A program made the translations under genes and the position numbers. A stretch of DNA of 64,000 nt from Blastococcus sp. TML/M2B (GTDB taxonomy: Bacteria > Actinomycetota > Actinomycetes > Mycobacteriales > Geodermatophilaceae): contig NZ_JAENZZ010000001.1 in assembly GCF_016612865.1 (NCBI RefSeq), forward strand, positions 1,612,001 to 1,676,000. The letters are read 5' to 3'. Below the pieces are notes generated by a model that saw nothing but the letters and a program-made list of their open reading frames with translations, searched no databases and was not told the origin of the DNA. Shown one piece after another: positions 27,022 to 37,023 of the stretch. Numbering within the stretch: the stretch's first letter is position 1; each line of letters starts with the position of its first letter.

Positions 27022-27705
27022 GTGCTCATCCGCTCCTTCCCCGCCGGTGCCTTCGGGACCAACTGCTACGCCGTCGCGTCCGGCCCCGGCCAGGAGTGCG
27101 TCGTCGTCGACCCCGGCATGGACGCCGTCGAGCCGCTGGCCCGCATGCTGGCCGACGACGGGCTCAAGCCGGTCGCCGTCGTCCTGACCCACGGCCACCT
27201 CGACCACACCTTCTCGGTGCTGCCGGTGTGCGACGGGTACGACATCCCCGCCTACCTGCACCCGGCCGACCTCGGCATGATCTCCGACCCGATGCGCTGG
27301 CACGGCCCGCAGCTCGCCCCGCTGCTCGGGGGGCTGAAGCTGCCCGACCCGAGCGACGTGAAGCGCCTGGACGACGGCGCGGTGCTGTCGCTGGCCGGCG
27401 TCGACCTCACCGTCCGGCACGCGCCGGGCCACACGCAGGGCTCGGTCATGTTCTCCCTCGACCTGGGCGAGGCGCCGGGGCTGCTCGCCGGTGACGTGCT
27501 GTTCGCCGGATCGGTGGGCCGGGTCGACCTGCCCGGCGGCTCCTGGGACGCGATGCTCACCTCGCTGCGCGACGTCGTCCTGCCGCTGGACGACGCGACG
27601 GTCGTGCTGCCCGGCCACGGCCCGGCGACGACGATCGGTCGCGAGCGGGCCACCAACCCCTACCTGGCCGAGGCCGCCGCCGAGCCGAAGGGGCGGGGGC
27701 TCTGA
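27022..27705 (+). CDS. Metallo-beta-lactamase-fold hydrolase (glyoxalase II-like)
   Basis: A 227-residue hydrolase with the metal-binding motif THGHLDH (about residue 56), a later APGHTQGS histidine, [13 protein letters not shown] and PGHGPATT. These are the five metal ligands of glyoxalase II-type MBL enzymes, which hydrolyse thioesters such as S-lactoylglutathione; in actinobacteria without glutathione the substrate may be a mycothiol conjugate or something else. It directly precedes hisS with a TGATG overlap, a pairing also found in mycobacteria near rel. Confidence 0.88.
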   Translation: MLIRSFPAGAFGTNCYAVASGPGQECVVVDPGMDAVEPLARMLADDGLKPVAVVLTHGHLDHTFSVLPVCDGYDIPAYLHPADLGMISDPMRWHGPQLAPLLGGLKLPDPSDVKRLDDGAVLSLAGVDLTVRHAPGHTQGSVMFSLDLGEAPGLLAGDVLFAGSVGRVDLPGGSWDAMLTSLRDVVLPLDDATVVLPGHGPATTIGRERATNPYLAEAAAEPKGRGL

Positions 27706-28970
27706 TGGCGGGCCTGACCGCGCCGAAGGGCACCTTCGACACGCTGCCGCCGGACTCCGCGCGCTTCCTCGCCGTCCGCGACACCCTCACCGCGCCGCTG
27801 CGCGCGGCGGGCTACGGGTACATCGAGACGCCGGTGTTCGAGGAGACCTCGGTCTTCTCCCGCGGGGTGGGCGAGTCGACCGACGTCGTCACGAAGGAGA
27901 TGTACACCTTCGAGGACCGCGGCGGCCGCTCGCTGACGCTGCGCCCGGAGCTGACCGCCGGGCTCATGCGCGCCTTCATCGAGCACCGGCTGCACACCGG
28001 CGCCCTGCCGGTGAAGGTGTGGGCGGTCGGCTCGGCGTTCCGGTACGAGCGCCCGCAGGCCGGCCGCTACCGGCACTTCACCCAGGTCGACTGCGAGGCG
28101 CTCGGCGTCGACGACCCGGCGCTGGACGCCGAGGTCGTGGCCCTGGGCGTGCAGGGTTTCCGCGACCTGGGGCTCACCGACTTCGAGCTGCTGCTGACCT
28201 CGCTGGGCGACGCCACCTGCCGCCCGCAGTACCGCGAGCTGCTCGTCGAGTTCCTCGCGAAGCTGGACCTCGACGAGGAGACCCGCCGGCGCGCGGAGAT
28301 CAACCCGCTGCGGGTGCTCGACGACAAGCGCCCCGAGGTGCAGGCGCAGCTGGACGACGCCCCGCTGATGGTCGACCACCTGTCGGACTCCACGAAGGCG
28401 CACTACGACGCCGTCCGCCAGCACCTGACCGACCTCGGCGTCAGCTGGACCGAGGCGCCGCGACTGGTGCGCGGGCTGGACTACTACACGAAGACCACGT
28501 TCGAGTTCGTGCACAACGGGCTGGGTGCGCAGTCCGCGATCGGCGGCGGTGGCCGCTACGACGGGCTCTCCGCCGCGCTCGGCGGCCCGGACCTCTCGGG
28601 CATCGGCTACGCCGTCGGCGTGGACCGCACCCTGCTCGCGGTGCAGGCCGAGGGGCTCGACATCGGAGCGACCGCCGGCGTGCAGGCCTTCGTGGTGCCG
28701 CTCGGTGCCGAGGCCAAGCGCCTGGCGGTCCGGCTGATCGGGCAGCTGCGGCAGGCCGGGGTCGCGGCGGACACCGTCTACGGCGACCGCGGGCTCAAGG
28801 GCGCGATGAAGGCCGCCGACCGCTCGGGGGCCTCGCACGTCGTCGTCATCGGCGAGCGCGACCTCGCCGAGGGCGTCGGCCAGCTCAAGGACATGGCCAC
28901 CGGGGAGCAGACCGCCGTCCCCGTCGCCGAGCTGTTCGACGCGCTCCAGCGTGCGACGGTGGGGGCATGA
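27705..28970 (+). CDS. hisS: Histidyl-tRNA synthetase
   Basis: A 421-residue class II synthetase. Seen in order: motif 1 region [13 protein letters not shown], motif 2 [20 protein letters not shown], the HisRS-specific [13 protein letters not shown] (about residue 255), GGGGRYDGL, motif 3 [11 protein letters not shown], and the C-terminal anticodon-binding domain (about 325-415). It overlaps the MBL-hydrolase gene (TGATG) and the next gene (ATGA). Confidence 0.97.
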   Translation: MAGLTAPKGTFDTLPPDSARFLAVRDTLTAPLRAAGYGYIETPVFEETSVFSRGVGESTDVVTKEMYTFEDRGGRSLTLRPELTAGLMRAFIEHRLHTGALPVKVWAVGSAFRYERPQAGRYRHFTQVDCEALGVDDPALDAEVVALGVQGFRDLGLTDFELLLTSLGDATCRPQYRELLVEFLAKLDLDEETRRRAEINPLRVLDDKRPEVQAQLDDAPLMVDHLSDSTKAHYDAVRQHLTDLGVSWTEAPRLVRGLDYYTKTTFEFVHNGLGAQSAIGGGGRYDGLSAALGGPDLSGIGYAVGVDRTLLAVQAEGLDIGATAGVQAFVVPLGAEAKRLAVRLIGQLRQAGVAADTVYGDRGLKGAMKAADRSGASHVVVIGERDLAEGVGQLKDMATGEQTAVPVAELFDALQRATVGA

Positions 28971-29957
28971 CGAGCATGGAGCAGCGGCCGCTGGGCCGTA
29001 CCGGCGCCGAGGTCGGCGTCGTCGGCCTGGGCACCCTGGCAGCTGGGCGGCGACTGGGGCGACGTCTCCGCGGACGACGCCGCCGCCGTGCTGGACGCCG
29101 CGCTCGACTCCGGCGTCACGCTGCTGGACACCGCGGACGTGTACGGCGACGGGCGTTCCGAGGAGCGGATCCGGCAGGCGCTGGCGACCCGCTCGGACCG
29201 GCCGGTCGTCGCGACCAAGGCCGGCCGCCGCGCCGACCCGTTCGAGGCGGCCCAGTACACGCCGGAGAACCTGCGCGCGTGGATCGACCGGTCGCGCCGC
29301 AACCTCGGCGTCGACACCTTGGACCTGGTGCAGCTGCACTGCCCGCCGCCGGCCGTCTACTCCGACCAGCGGGTCTACGACGCGCTGGACTCCTTCGTCG
29401 AGGACGGCGCGATCGCCGCGTACGGGGTGAGCGTGGAGACCGTCGCCGAGGGGCTCACCGCGCTGCAGCACCCGGGCGTGGCCACGATCCAGGTGATCCT
29501 CAACGTCTTCCGGCGCAAGCCGCTGGAGGAACTGCTGCCCGCCGCCCGTCGTGCCGGCGTCGGCGTGCTGGCCCGCGTGCCCCTGGCCAGCGGGCTGCTC
29601 ACCGGCACGTACGACGAGTCGACGACGTTCGCCGCCGACGACCACCGCAGCTTCAACCGCAACGGCGAGGCCTTCGACGTCGGCGAGACCTTCGCCGGCG
29701 TGCCCTTCGACGTGGGTGTCGCCGCCGCCCGCGAGGTCGCCGCCATCGCCGGCGACACCGACACCGCGGCCTTCGCGCTGCGCTGGGTGATCGACCAGCC
29801 CGGCGTCACCGCCGTCATCCCCGGGGCGCGCAACGTCGCGCAGGTGCGCGGCAACGTCGCCGCCGCCGCGCTGCCGCCCCTGACCGCAACCCAGCTCGCC
29901 GACCTCGAGCGGCTGTACGACGAGCGCATCCGCGCGCACGTCCACGACCGCTGGTAA
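28967..29957 (+). CDS. Aldo/keto reductase (frameshifted)
   Basis: About 329 residues when corrected. The TIM-barrel reductase family signatures are present: [15 protein letters not shown] at the N-terminus, the catalytic Asp and Tyr in [15 protein letters not shown], the Lys in VATKAGRR, the His in LVQLHCPPP, and the NADPH-binding C-terminal [14 protein letters not shown]. One extra C in the run 29034-29036 breaks the frame between GLGT and [11 protein letters not shown]. The substrate is not known. It is coupled to hisS (ATGA) and lies 25 nt before aspS. A sequence error is likely. Confidence 0.87.
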
Positions 29958-29982
29958 CCACCCCCACTCGAAAGGCACCCCC

Positions 29983-31728
29983 TTGCTCCGCACCCACGAC
30001 GCCGGCGCCCTCCGGGCAGCCGACGCCGGCAGCACCGTCACCCTCGCCGGCTGGGTCGCCCGTCGCCGCGACCACGGTGGCGTGGTCTTCCTCGACCTGC
30101 GCGACGCGTCCGGCTACGTGCAGGTCGTCGTCCGCGAGGAGGAGGCGCACCACCTGCGCAACGAGTACTGCGTGCTCGTCACCGGCGAGGTGCGCCGCCG
30201 TCCCGAGGGCAACGAGAACCCCGAGCTGCCCACCGGCGAGATCGAGGTGGCGACGACGTCGCTCGAGGTGCTGTCGTCGTCGGCGCCGCTGCCCTTCCCG
30301 ATCGAGAGCGACCAGGCCGCGTCGGACGACGTCCGCTACAAGTACCGCTACCTCGACCTGCGCCGGCAGGGCCCGGCGAAGGCGATGCGGCTGCGCTCGG
30401 AGGTCAGCCGGGTCGCCCGCGCCGTCATGCACGAGCACGGCTTCGCCGAGGTGGAGACGCCGTCGCTCACCCGCTCGACGCCCGAGGGCGCGCGCGACTT
30501 CGTCGTCCCGGTCCGGCTGCAGCAGGGCAAGTGGTACGCGCTGCCGCAGTCGCCCCAGCTGTTCAAGCAGCTGCTGATGATCGGCGGGCTGGAGCGCTAC
30601 TACCAGATCGCCCGCTGCTTCCGGGACGAGGACTTCCGCGCCGACCGGCAGCCGGAGTTCACCCAGCTGGACTTCGAGATGAGCTTCGTCGAGCGCGACG
30701 ACGTGCTGGCCGTGGCCGAGGACGTGGTCCGGGCGCTGTGGCGCGAGCTGGCGTCCTACGACGTCCCGGAGATCCCGCGGATGACCTACCGCGAGGCCAT
30801 GGACCGGTTCGGCTCCGACAAGCCCGACCTGCGCTTCGGCGTCGAGCTGACCGAGCTGACCTCCTACTTCGCCGACACCCCGTTCCGCGTCTTCCAGGCG
30901 CCCTACGTCGGCGCGGTCGTCATGCCCGGCGGCGGGTCGCAGCCGCGGCGGGCGTTCGACGCGTGGCAGGACTGGGCCAAGTCGCGGGGTGCCCGCGGGC
31001 TGGCCTACGTGACCATCGCCGAGGACGGCACGCTCGGCGGGCCGGTCGCCAAGAACATCTCCGACGGCGAGCGCGAGGGCCTGGTCGCCGCCGTCGGCGC
31101 GAAGCCGGGCGACTGCGTCTTCTTCGCCGCCGGCGCCCGCCGCACCGCGCAGGAGCTGCTGGGCGCCGCGCGCAACGAGATCGCCAAGCGGCTGGAGCTC
31201 ATCGAGCCCGGCTCGTGGTCGTTCCTCTTCGTCGTCGACTTCCCGATGTTCGAGGAGACCGAGGACGGCGACTGGACCTTCATGCACCACCCGTTCACCT
31301 CGCCCACCCCGGAGTGGCGGGACCGGTTCGCCGAGGACAAGGGCGCGGCGCTGTCCGACGCCTACGACATGGTGATCAACGGCAACGAGGTCATGAGCGG
31401 CTCCGTGCGCATCCACGACGCCGACCTGCAGGAGCGGGTGTTCGAGACCCTCGGCATGTCCCGCGAGGAGGCCCGCGAGCGGTTCGGGTTCTTCCTCGAG
31501 GCGTTCGCCTACGGCCCGCCGCCGCACGCCGGCGCCGCGCTCGGGTGGGACCGGCTCACCGCGCTGCTCACCGGGGTCGACTCGATCCGCGAGGTGATCG
31601 CCTTCCCGAAGACCGGTGCCGGCTTCGACCCGCTGACCGGGGCGCCGACGCCGATCAGCGACGCCCAGCGCGCGGAGGCGGGCATCGACGCCAAGCCCGA
31701 GGAGCCCGCGGAGGCCGACCCGTCATGA
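29983..31728 (+). CDS. aspS: Aspartyl-tRNA synthetase
   Basis: A 581-residue bacterial-type class IIb synthetase: N-terminal OB-fold anticodon domain ([20 protein letters not shown]), RYLDLRR (about residue 122), the catalytic core with [12 protein letters not shown] and [16 protein letters not shown], the bacteria-specific GAD insertion (about 290-420), HHPFTSP, and motif 3 [13 protein letters not shown]. The TTG start is unusual but is placed right after an AAAGG sequence and begins exactly where the family does (MLRTHDAG). Many actinobacterial enzymes of this type also charge tRNA-Asn; whether this one does cannot be told here. Confidence 0.96.
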   Translation: MLRTHDAGALRAADAGSTVTLAGWVARRRDHGGVVFLDLRDASGYVQVVVREEEAHHLRNEYCVLVTGEVRRRPEGNENPELPTGEIEVATTSLEVLSSSAPLPFPIESDQAASDDVRYKYRYLDLRRQGPAKAMRLRSEVSRVARAVMHEHGFAEVETPSLTRSTPEGARDFVVPVRLQQGKWYALPQSPQLFKQLLMIGGLERYYQIARCFRDEDFRADRQPEFTQLDFEMSFVERDDVLAVAEDVVRALWRELASYDVPEIPRMTYREAMDRFGSDKPDLRFGVELTELTSYFADTPFRVFQAPYVGAVVMPGGGSQPRRAFDAWQDWAKSRGARGLAYVTIAEDGTLGGPVAKNISDGEREGLVAAVGAKPGDCVFFAAGARRTAQELLGAARNEIAKRLELIEPGSWSFLFVVDFPMFEETEDGDWTFMHHPFTSPTPEWRDRFAEDKGAALSDAYDMVINGNEVMSGSVRIHDADLQERVFETLGMSREEARERFGFFLEAFAYGPPPHAGAALGWDRLTALLTGVDSIREVIAFPKTGAGFDPLTGAPTPISDAQRAEAGIDAKPEEPAEADPS

Positions 31729-32813
31729 GCCTGCGCGCCCGCACCCTGCTCGGACCCGGCCCGTCCAACCCCTACCCGGAGGCCCAGGCCGCGCTCGGGT
31801 ATCCGCTGCTGGGGCACCTCGACCCGCTGTTCCTCCAGGTGCTCGACGAGACCTCGGACCGGCTGCGGCAGGTCTTCGGGACGGCGAACCGGCGCACGCT
31901 GCCGCTGTCGGCGACCGGCTCCGCGGGCATGGAGGCGGCGTTCGTCAACACGGTGGGCCCGGGCGACGTCGTCGTCGTCGCGGTGAACGGGTTGTTCGGG
32001 CAGCGCATGGTGGAGGTCGCCTCCCGCTGCGGCGCCGAGGTGGTCGCCGTCGAGCACGAGTGGGGGCAGCCGGTCGACGCCGAGCGCGTGCTGGCCGCGC
32101 ACCCCTCCCCGAAGCTGATCGCCGCGGTGCACGCGGAGACCTCCACCGGGGTGCTCTCCGACCTCCGACCGCTGGCCGCCGGGAAGGGCGACGCCCTGCT
32201 GCTGGCCGACTGCGTGACCTCGCTGGGCGGGGTGCCGGTGCGGCTGGACGAGTGGGGGGTCGACCTCGCGTACTCGGGTTCGCAGAAGTGCCTCGGCGTC
32301 CCCCCGGGCCTGGCGCCGTTCACCATCTCCGACCGGGCGTGGGAGCGGCGGATCGAGAAGCCGCAGAGCTGGTACCTCGACCTCGGGCTGCTCGGCGGCT
32401 ACGCGGGTGAGGCGGCCGGCGGTGGGCGCACGTACCACCACACCGCGCCGACCGGCATGGTCGTGTCGCTGCACGCGGGGCTCGGCCGGATCCTCGAGGA
32501 GGGGCTGCACGCCGTGCACGCCCGCCACGCCGAGGCCGGCCGCCTGCTGCACGAGGGACTGGCCGGGCTGGGCCTGGAGCTGTTCGCCGCGGAGGGCCAC
32601 CGGCTGCCCGAGCTCACCACGGTGAAGGTGCCCGACGGCGTGGACTCGGCGGCCGTGCGGAAGGAGCTGCTCGAGCGCTACGACCTCGAGATCGGCGCCG
32701 GCGCGGGCCCCTATGCGGCCTCGGTGTGGCGGATCGGTCTCATGGGCCCCAACGCCGCCCCCGACCGCGTCGCCCTCGTCCTCGCCGCGCTCACCGACGT
32801 CCTCGCCCGCTGA
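31725..32813 (+). CDS. Class V aminotransferase (alanine-glyoxylate/serine-pyruvate type)
   Basis: A 362-residue PLP enzyme. The PLP lysine lies in [16 protein letters not shown] (about residue 187), the PLP-phosphate region in [13 protein letters not shown], and the Asp contact in [11 protein letters not shown]. These match the alanine-glyoxylate and serine-pyruvate aminotransferase group, which interconverts alanine or serine with glyoxylate or pyruvate. The ATG start overlaps the aspS stop (ATGA). Substrate preference is inferred from family only. Confidence 0.9.
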   Translation: MSLRARTLLGPGPSNPYPEAQAALGYPLLGHLDPLFLQVLDETSDRLRQVFGTANRRTLPLSATGSAGMEAAFVNTVGPGDVVVVAVNGLFGQRMVEVASRCGAEVVAVEHEWGQPVDAERVLAAHPSPKLIAAVHAETSTGVLSDLRPLAAGKGDALLLADCVTSLGGVPVRLDEWGVDLAYSGSQKCLGVPPGLAPFTISDRAWERRIEKPQSWYLDLGLLGGYAGEAAGGGRTYHHTAPTGMVVSLHAGLGRILEEGLHAVHARHAEAGRLLHEGLAGLGLELFAAEGHRLPELTTVKVPDGVDSAAVRKELLERYDLEIGAGAGPYAASVWRIGLMGPNAAPDRVALVLAALTDVLAR

Positions 32814-32844
32814 CCCGCCCCGTCCGCGAGGGCCCGCTCCAGCG

Positions 32845-32914
32845 CCGAGTGCTGACTTGTGGTCGTTCGCGGCGGCGTGTCGGCGCGCGTCGACGACCGC
32901 AACTCAGCAGTCGG
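32845..32914. repeat. Imperfect palindromic repeat, copy A (3' side of the DUF559 gene)
   Basis: The arms are 22 bases each with about 19 matches when folded; the left begins CCGAGTGCTGACTTGTGG and the right ends CGCAACTCAGCAGTCGG, with a GC-rich 26-nt centre. It ends 2 bp from the stop codon of the DUF559-type gene. Copies B (33866-33934) and C (56281-56348) share the TGCTGAGTTG-type ends. Confidence 0.75.
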
Positions 32915-32916
32915 CC

Positions 32917-33786
32917 TCACCAGGTGGCTCCGCGGCTGCGCAGCGCCCGAGCCGCGCGCTCCACGACGGCGTCCAGCCGCCCCAGGTGCCGGCCGGCGAA
33001 GCGGAGCACGAGCCAGCCGTCGGCGGCCATCAGCGAGTAGCGGTCGACGTCGCGGCCGAACTGCTCGCGCTCGGCGTGCTGACGGCCCTCGTACTCCAGG
33101 GCGATCTTCCACCGCGCCCATCCGAGGTCGGCGTGCGCCACCTCCCGGCCCCACCTGTCGACGATCGGGTGCTGCACCTCGGGCGCAGGGAGGCCCGCGC
33201 TGACCACCGCGTAACGGACGAGGCTCTCCGGCCGGGACGCCGCCAGCGGGGTGAGCAGCGGCGCGAGGTGCCGGGCGGCGACGACGCCGCGCACCCCGCC
33301 GGCTCGCCGGAGCCGCGCGTCCACGCGGGCCGCGTCGAGGTGTCCGCCTCGGTACAGCGCATCACCGACCGCGACGAGCTCCCCACGGGGCAGGACGGGT
33401 GCCAGGTCCAGCCAGGTCTGCGCGCCGCTGGTCACGGGCAGGCCGAACGCCCGATCGACGTCGTCCTCGTCGAGCCGGCGGACGTGCGACCGGATCCGCA
33501 GCCGCTGCGGTCGGGCCACACCGGGCGGGACGCTCACGTGCAGGGGGAACGCGTGCCGGACGGGCGCGCCGAGGAGCCCGGCGGCCGTCCCGTGGGAGAA
33601 CGCTGCCCCGGGCGGCAGCACCTCGGCCACGGCCGCGCAGACGTTCGGGAGCGAGAACGCGACCGCTCTGGAGACGTAGGCCCCGCGGGTGGCCCGCGCG
33701 CCGTCGTCCCGGAGCTGGGCCCGGGTCATCCCGGCCGTCGCCACCTGCACGCGCGTGTAGACGACGGGCAGCTCCACGGGATCCAT
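32917..33786 (-). CDS. AbiEi-like/DUF559 protein with Vsr-type nuclease domain
   Basis: A 289-residue protein of a family abundant in actinobacteria. The N-terminus resembles AbiEi-type winged helices (VQVATAGMTRAQLRDDGA, then RGAYVSRAVA). The C-terminal DUF559 domain (about residues 200-285) is a PD-(D/E)xK nuclease-like fold with AHADLGWARWKIALEYEGRQ, HAEREQFGRDVDRYS and GWLVLRF; likely catalytic acids are the Asp of ADLGW and the Glu of LEYEG. The role is unproven; defence or DNA repair is often proposed. Both flanks carry the same kind of palindrome. No clear ribosome binding site supports the ATG. Confidence 0.75.
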   Translation of the reverse strand: MDPVELPVVYTRVQVATAGMTRAQLRDDGARATRGAYVSRAVAFSLPNVCAAVAEVLPPGAAFSHGTAAGLLGAPVRHAFPLHVSVPPGVARPQRLRIRSHVRRLDEDDVDRAFGLPVTSGAQTWLDLAPVLPRGELVAVGDALYRGGHLDAARVDARLRRAGGVRGVVAARHLAPLLTPLAASRPESLVRYAVVSAGLPAPEVQHPIVDRWGREVAHADLGWARWKIALEYEGRQHAEREQFGRDVDRYSLMAADGWLVLRFAGRHLGRLDAVVERAARALRSRGATW

Positions 33787-33865
33787 CAGCGCAGCGTCGC
33801 CAGCGCATTCCCCGGGCGGGGCCGGCGTGCGCGATCCGTGGACGACGCGGCTGCCTGTGGATCGT

Positions 33866-33934
33866 CGAGTGCGGACGTGCGGTCGTCGCCCGCGGCGCGT
33901 CGGTGCGTGTCGGCGGCAGCAACTCAGCAGTCGG
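33866..33934. repeat. Imperfect palindromic repeat, copy B (5' side of the DUF559 gene)
   Basis: A more diverged copy: left end CGAGTGCGGACGTGCGGTCG, right end CAACTCAGCAGTCGG, with about 14 of 20 arm positions matching. It lies about 80 bp upstream of the DUF559 gene start and 100 bp before the next gene. The rest of this 249-bp gap holds nothing else that I recognise. Confidence 0.65.
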
Positions 33935-34023
33935 CCGGGGGCGATCGGCGGGGAGGCGGACGGCGGGGAGAAGTGGGGTCGGGCCCGAGGGCGGAGCCGC
34001 TGGTCAGTGCCGGAGCCCGGGCG

Positions 34024-34029
34024 TAGCGT
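34024..34029 (+). promoter_or_regulatory. Leaderless-type -10 element (TAGCGT) of the receiver-flavoprotein gene
   Basis: TAGCGT ends 6 nt before the ATG, and no ribosome binding site is visible, suggesting a leaderless transcript for the signalling operon. Confidence 0.4.
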
Positions 34030-34035
34030 CCGCGC

Positions 34036-35677
34036 ATGGGCCTGCCGGTGCTCCTGGCCGTGGACGACGACGCGCCGGTCCTCGCCGCGGTCGAGCGGGA
34101 CCTGCGCGACCGGTACGCCGAGCGGTACCAGGTGATGACGGCGGGCTCCGGGGAGCAGGCGCTGGACCTGCTGCGCCGGCTGCGGCTGCGCGAGGAGCCG
34201 GTCGCCCTGCTGCTGGTCGACCAGCGGATGCCCGGGATGACCGGCACCGACCTGCTCACCGCGTCCCGGCGGGTGTACCCGGACGCGCGGCGGGTGCTGC
34301 TCACCGCCTACGCCGACACCGATGCCGCCATCCGGGCGATCAACGACGCCGGCGTGGAGCACTACCTGCTCAAGCCCTGGGACCCGCCGGAGGACCGGCT
34401 CTACCCGGTGCTGGACGACCTGCTGGAGACCTGGCGGCGGCCGGCGCCGACGGCGAACCTGCGGCTGATCGGCGACCGCTGGTCGCCCGACTCGCACGAG
34501 CTGCGCCAGTTCCTCGCCCGCAACCTGGTGCCCTACCGCTGGCTGGACGTCGAGTCCGACCCGCAGGCCCGCGAGCTGCTCGACCTGGCCGGCACCGGCG
34601 CCGGCGAGCTGCCCGTCCTGGTGCTCGACGACGGCGAGGTGCTGACCCGCCCCGACCTGCACGACATCGCCGCCCGCATCGGGCTGCACGTGCGGGCCGA
34701 GCGGGACGCCTACGACCTGGTCATCGCCGGCGCCGGCCCGGCCGGGCTGGCCGCGGCCGTCTACGGCGCCTCCGAGGGGCTGACCACCCTGCTGCTGGAG
34801 TGCAGCGCCCCGGGAGGGCAGGCGGGCACCACGAGCCGGATCGAGAACTACCTCGGCTTCCCGGTCGGGCTCTCCGGCGCCGACCTCACCCTGCGCGCCC
34901 GCGAGCAGGCGACCCGCTTCGGGGCGGAGATGCTGGTGCCGACGGAGGCGGTCGGGCTGGTGCGCGCCGACCCGTACTCGGTGGTCACCCTGGCCGACGG
35001 CGGGGAGGTGAGCGCCGCGGCCCTCGTCGTCGCCTCCGGCGTGAGCTACCGAACCCTCGACGTCCCGGGCGCCGCCGAGCTGACCGGCCGGGGCGTCTAC
35101 TACGGCGCCGGCCGCGCGGAGGCCGCCGACCACGAGGGCGGCCGGGTGTTCGTGGTGGGCGGCGGCAACTCCGCCGGTCAGGCCGCGCTCTTCCTCGCAG
35201 CCTTCGCCGCCGAGGTGACGATCCTGGTCCGCGGCCCGGACCTGGCGACCACCATGTCGCGCTACCTGACCGACCGGATCGAGGCCTCCGACCGGATCAC
35301 GGTCGTGCCCCGGACGGAGGTCGCCGGAGCCGTCGGTGGGCACCGGCTGGAGGCCCTCCGGCTGCGCAGCGGCACCGAGGAGCACGAGGTGCCCGCGGAC
35401 GCCGTCTTCGTCTTCATCGGGCAGGCGCCGCGCACCGGCTGGCTGGACGGCGCGGTGCGGCGGGACGCCCGGGGCTTCGTGCTCACCGGCGCCGACCTCG
35501 GCACCCCGCCGCCGGACTGGCCGCTGGCGGTCCCGGCCGCTGCCGCTGGAGACCTCGGTGCCGCGGGTGTTCGCCGCGGGGGACGTGCGCGCCGGCTCGG
35601 TGAAGCGGATCGCCTCGGCGGTGGGCGAGGGCGCGATGGCGGTGAGCTTCGCCCACGAGCGGCTGGCGGGGCGGTGA
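34036..35677 (+). CDS. Response-regulator receiver fused to thioredoxin-reductase-like flavoprotein (frameshifted)
   Basis: About 546 residues when corrected. Residues 1-130 form a receiver domain (LLLVDQRMPGMTG with the phospho-acceptor Asp near 61, LLTAYAD, LLKPWDPP). Residues about 140-220 resemble a glutaredoxin fold, but its CxxC position reads SPDS. The rest is a TrxR-like FAD/NAD(P)H module: VIAGAGPAGLAAAVYG and VFVVGGGNSAGQAALFL. The redox CxxC expected after GRGVYY is absent (GAGR instead). An extra G near 35535-35536 breaks the frame; the corrected end is LPLETSVPRVFAAGDVRAGS and so on. Its stop overlaps the kinase start, so a receiver-kinase pair is likely. Confidence 0.85.
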
Positions 35678-37023
35678 CCACCCCGGCCGGCGACGTCGCC
35701 GCCGCGCTGCGCAGCTCCACGATCTTCGCGCAGCTGCCGGAGGCCGACCTCGCCGAGCTCGCGGCCGGCGGGCGCACCCTGGAGGTGCCCGCGGGCACGG
35801 TGCTCATGGCCGAGGGGGCGCCGTCGGACGCGATGATCGTCGTCCTCGAGGGGCAGGTCGAGGTCACCCGGGACGGCGGGGGCGGCCCGCCGGTGCTGCT
35901 CAACCTGTGCACCCGGGGCGACCTGCTGGGCGAGCTGGGCGTGCTGCAGCGGGTGCCGCGGTCGGCGACGGTGCGGGCGCGCACCGCGGCCCGGGTGCAG
36001 CGGATCGACGTCGACGCCCTGGACCGGCTGCTGGCCCACCCGCACTCCGCGCGGGCGCTGCTCCAGGCCACCGCCCGCCGGCTGGCCCGGGAGGAGGCGC
36101 TGCTCCGGCAGCGCGAGCGGATGGCCGCGCTGGGCGCGCTCTCCGCCGGCCTGCTGCACGAGATCAACAACCCGGCCGCGGCGGTCCGGCGCAGCGCCGG
36201 CCGGCTCCGGGCGCTGCTCGCGGAGGACGCCGCGCCCGGCCCGCTGCACGGGCTGGCCGGGCCGCCGCCCGCGGACGCCCTGGACCGGGCCGACGCCGCC
36301 ACCGCCCTGGCCGGCGTGCTGGCGCGCGCGGCCCCGGGCCTGGGCCGGGCGGCGGCCCAGCAGCTGGCCGCGGCCGGCGTCGCCGCGCCCGCTCTGGAGG
36401 CGGCGCTCCAGGCGCTCCCGGCGGAGCGGCGCGCCACCGAGGTGCGGCGGTTCCTGCGCCTGCGCGAGGCCGACGACCTGCTGGAGGAGCTGGCGACCGG
36501 TGCCGAGCACCTGTCCCGCATCGTCACCGGGTTCCGCCCCCTGGCCTACTCCGCCGACCAGGGGCTCACCGAGGTCGACCTGCACGCCGGCCTCGACCAG
36601 GCGCTGGTCCTGCTCCGGCACAAGCTCCCGCCCGGGGTGCAGGTGGTGCGCGAGTTCGCCCCCGACGCCCGCGTGGTCCGCGGGCGACCGGCGGACCTCG
36701 CCCTGGTCTGGATCAACCTGCTCGACAACGCGGTCGCCGCGGTGGGGAAGGAGGGCACGATCACCGTCCGCACCTCGAGCGCCGGCGACCGGGTCGTCGT
36801 CGACGTCGAGAACACCGGCCCGCCGGTGCCGCCGGAGGTCGCCGACCGCGTCTTCGACGCCTTCTTCACCACCAAGGGCGTCGGCATCGGCACGGGCCTG
36901 GGCCTGACGACGTCGCTGGCGGTGGTCGCCCAGCAGCACCACGGCGAGCTGACGCTCGGCTCGGCCGACGGCGTCACCCGCGCCCGCGTCGTGCTGCCCC
37001 GGGGCGACGACGGCCCGGCCTAG
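35674..37023 (+). CDS. Cyclic-nucleotide-binding-domain histidine kinase
   Basis: A 449-residue cytosolic sensor kinase. Residues about 8-130 are a CRP-type cNMP-binding domain (STIFAQLPEADLAELAAGG, GDLLGELGVLQRVPRSATVRA split by the phosphate-binding cassette). The H box is LSAGLLHEINNPAAAV (His about 162). An Ala-rich helical insert follows. The ATPase domain has the N box INLLDNAVAAVG, G1 VDVENTGPPVPPE, F box FDAFFTTKG and G2 GIGTGLGLTTS. There is no membrane segment. The GTG start overlaps the stop of the receiver-flavoprotein gene (GTGA), so the two are probably cognate partners. Its stop codon shares CTAG with the convergent CBS gene. Confidence 0.88.
   Translation: MTTPAGDVAAALRSSTIFAQLPEADLAELAAGGRTLEVPAGTVLMAEGAPSDAMIVVLEGQVEVTRDGGGGPPVLLNLCTRGDLLGELGVLQRVPRSATVRARTAARVQRIDVDALDRLLAHPHSARALLQATARRLAREEALLRQRERMAALGALSAGLLHEINNPAAAVRRSAGRLRALLAEDAAPGPLHGLAGPPPADALDRADAATALAGVLARAAPGLGRAAAQQLAAAGVAAPALEAALQALPAERRATEVRRFLRLREADDLLEELATGAEHLSRIVTGFRPLAYSADQGLTEVDLHAGLDQALVLLRHKLPPGVQVVREFAPDARVVRGRPADLALVWINLLDNAVAAVGKEGTITVRTSSAGDRVVVDVENTGPPVPPEVADRVFDAFFTTKGVGIGTGLGLTTSLAVVAQQHHGELTLGSADGVTRARVVLPRGDDGPA

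Noticed and set aside
34036-37023. A single 995-residue receiver-flavoprotein-kinase protein
   Set aside because: The sequence between the flavoprotein and cNMP domain is out-of-frame Gly/Arg-rich translation. A one-base correction gives the proper flavoprotein end and a GTGA overlap with the kinase gene.
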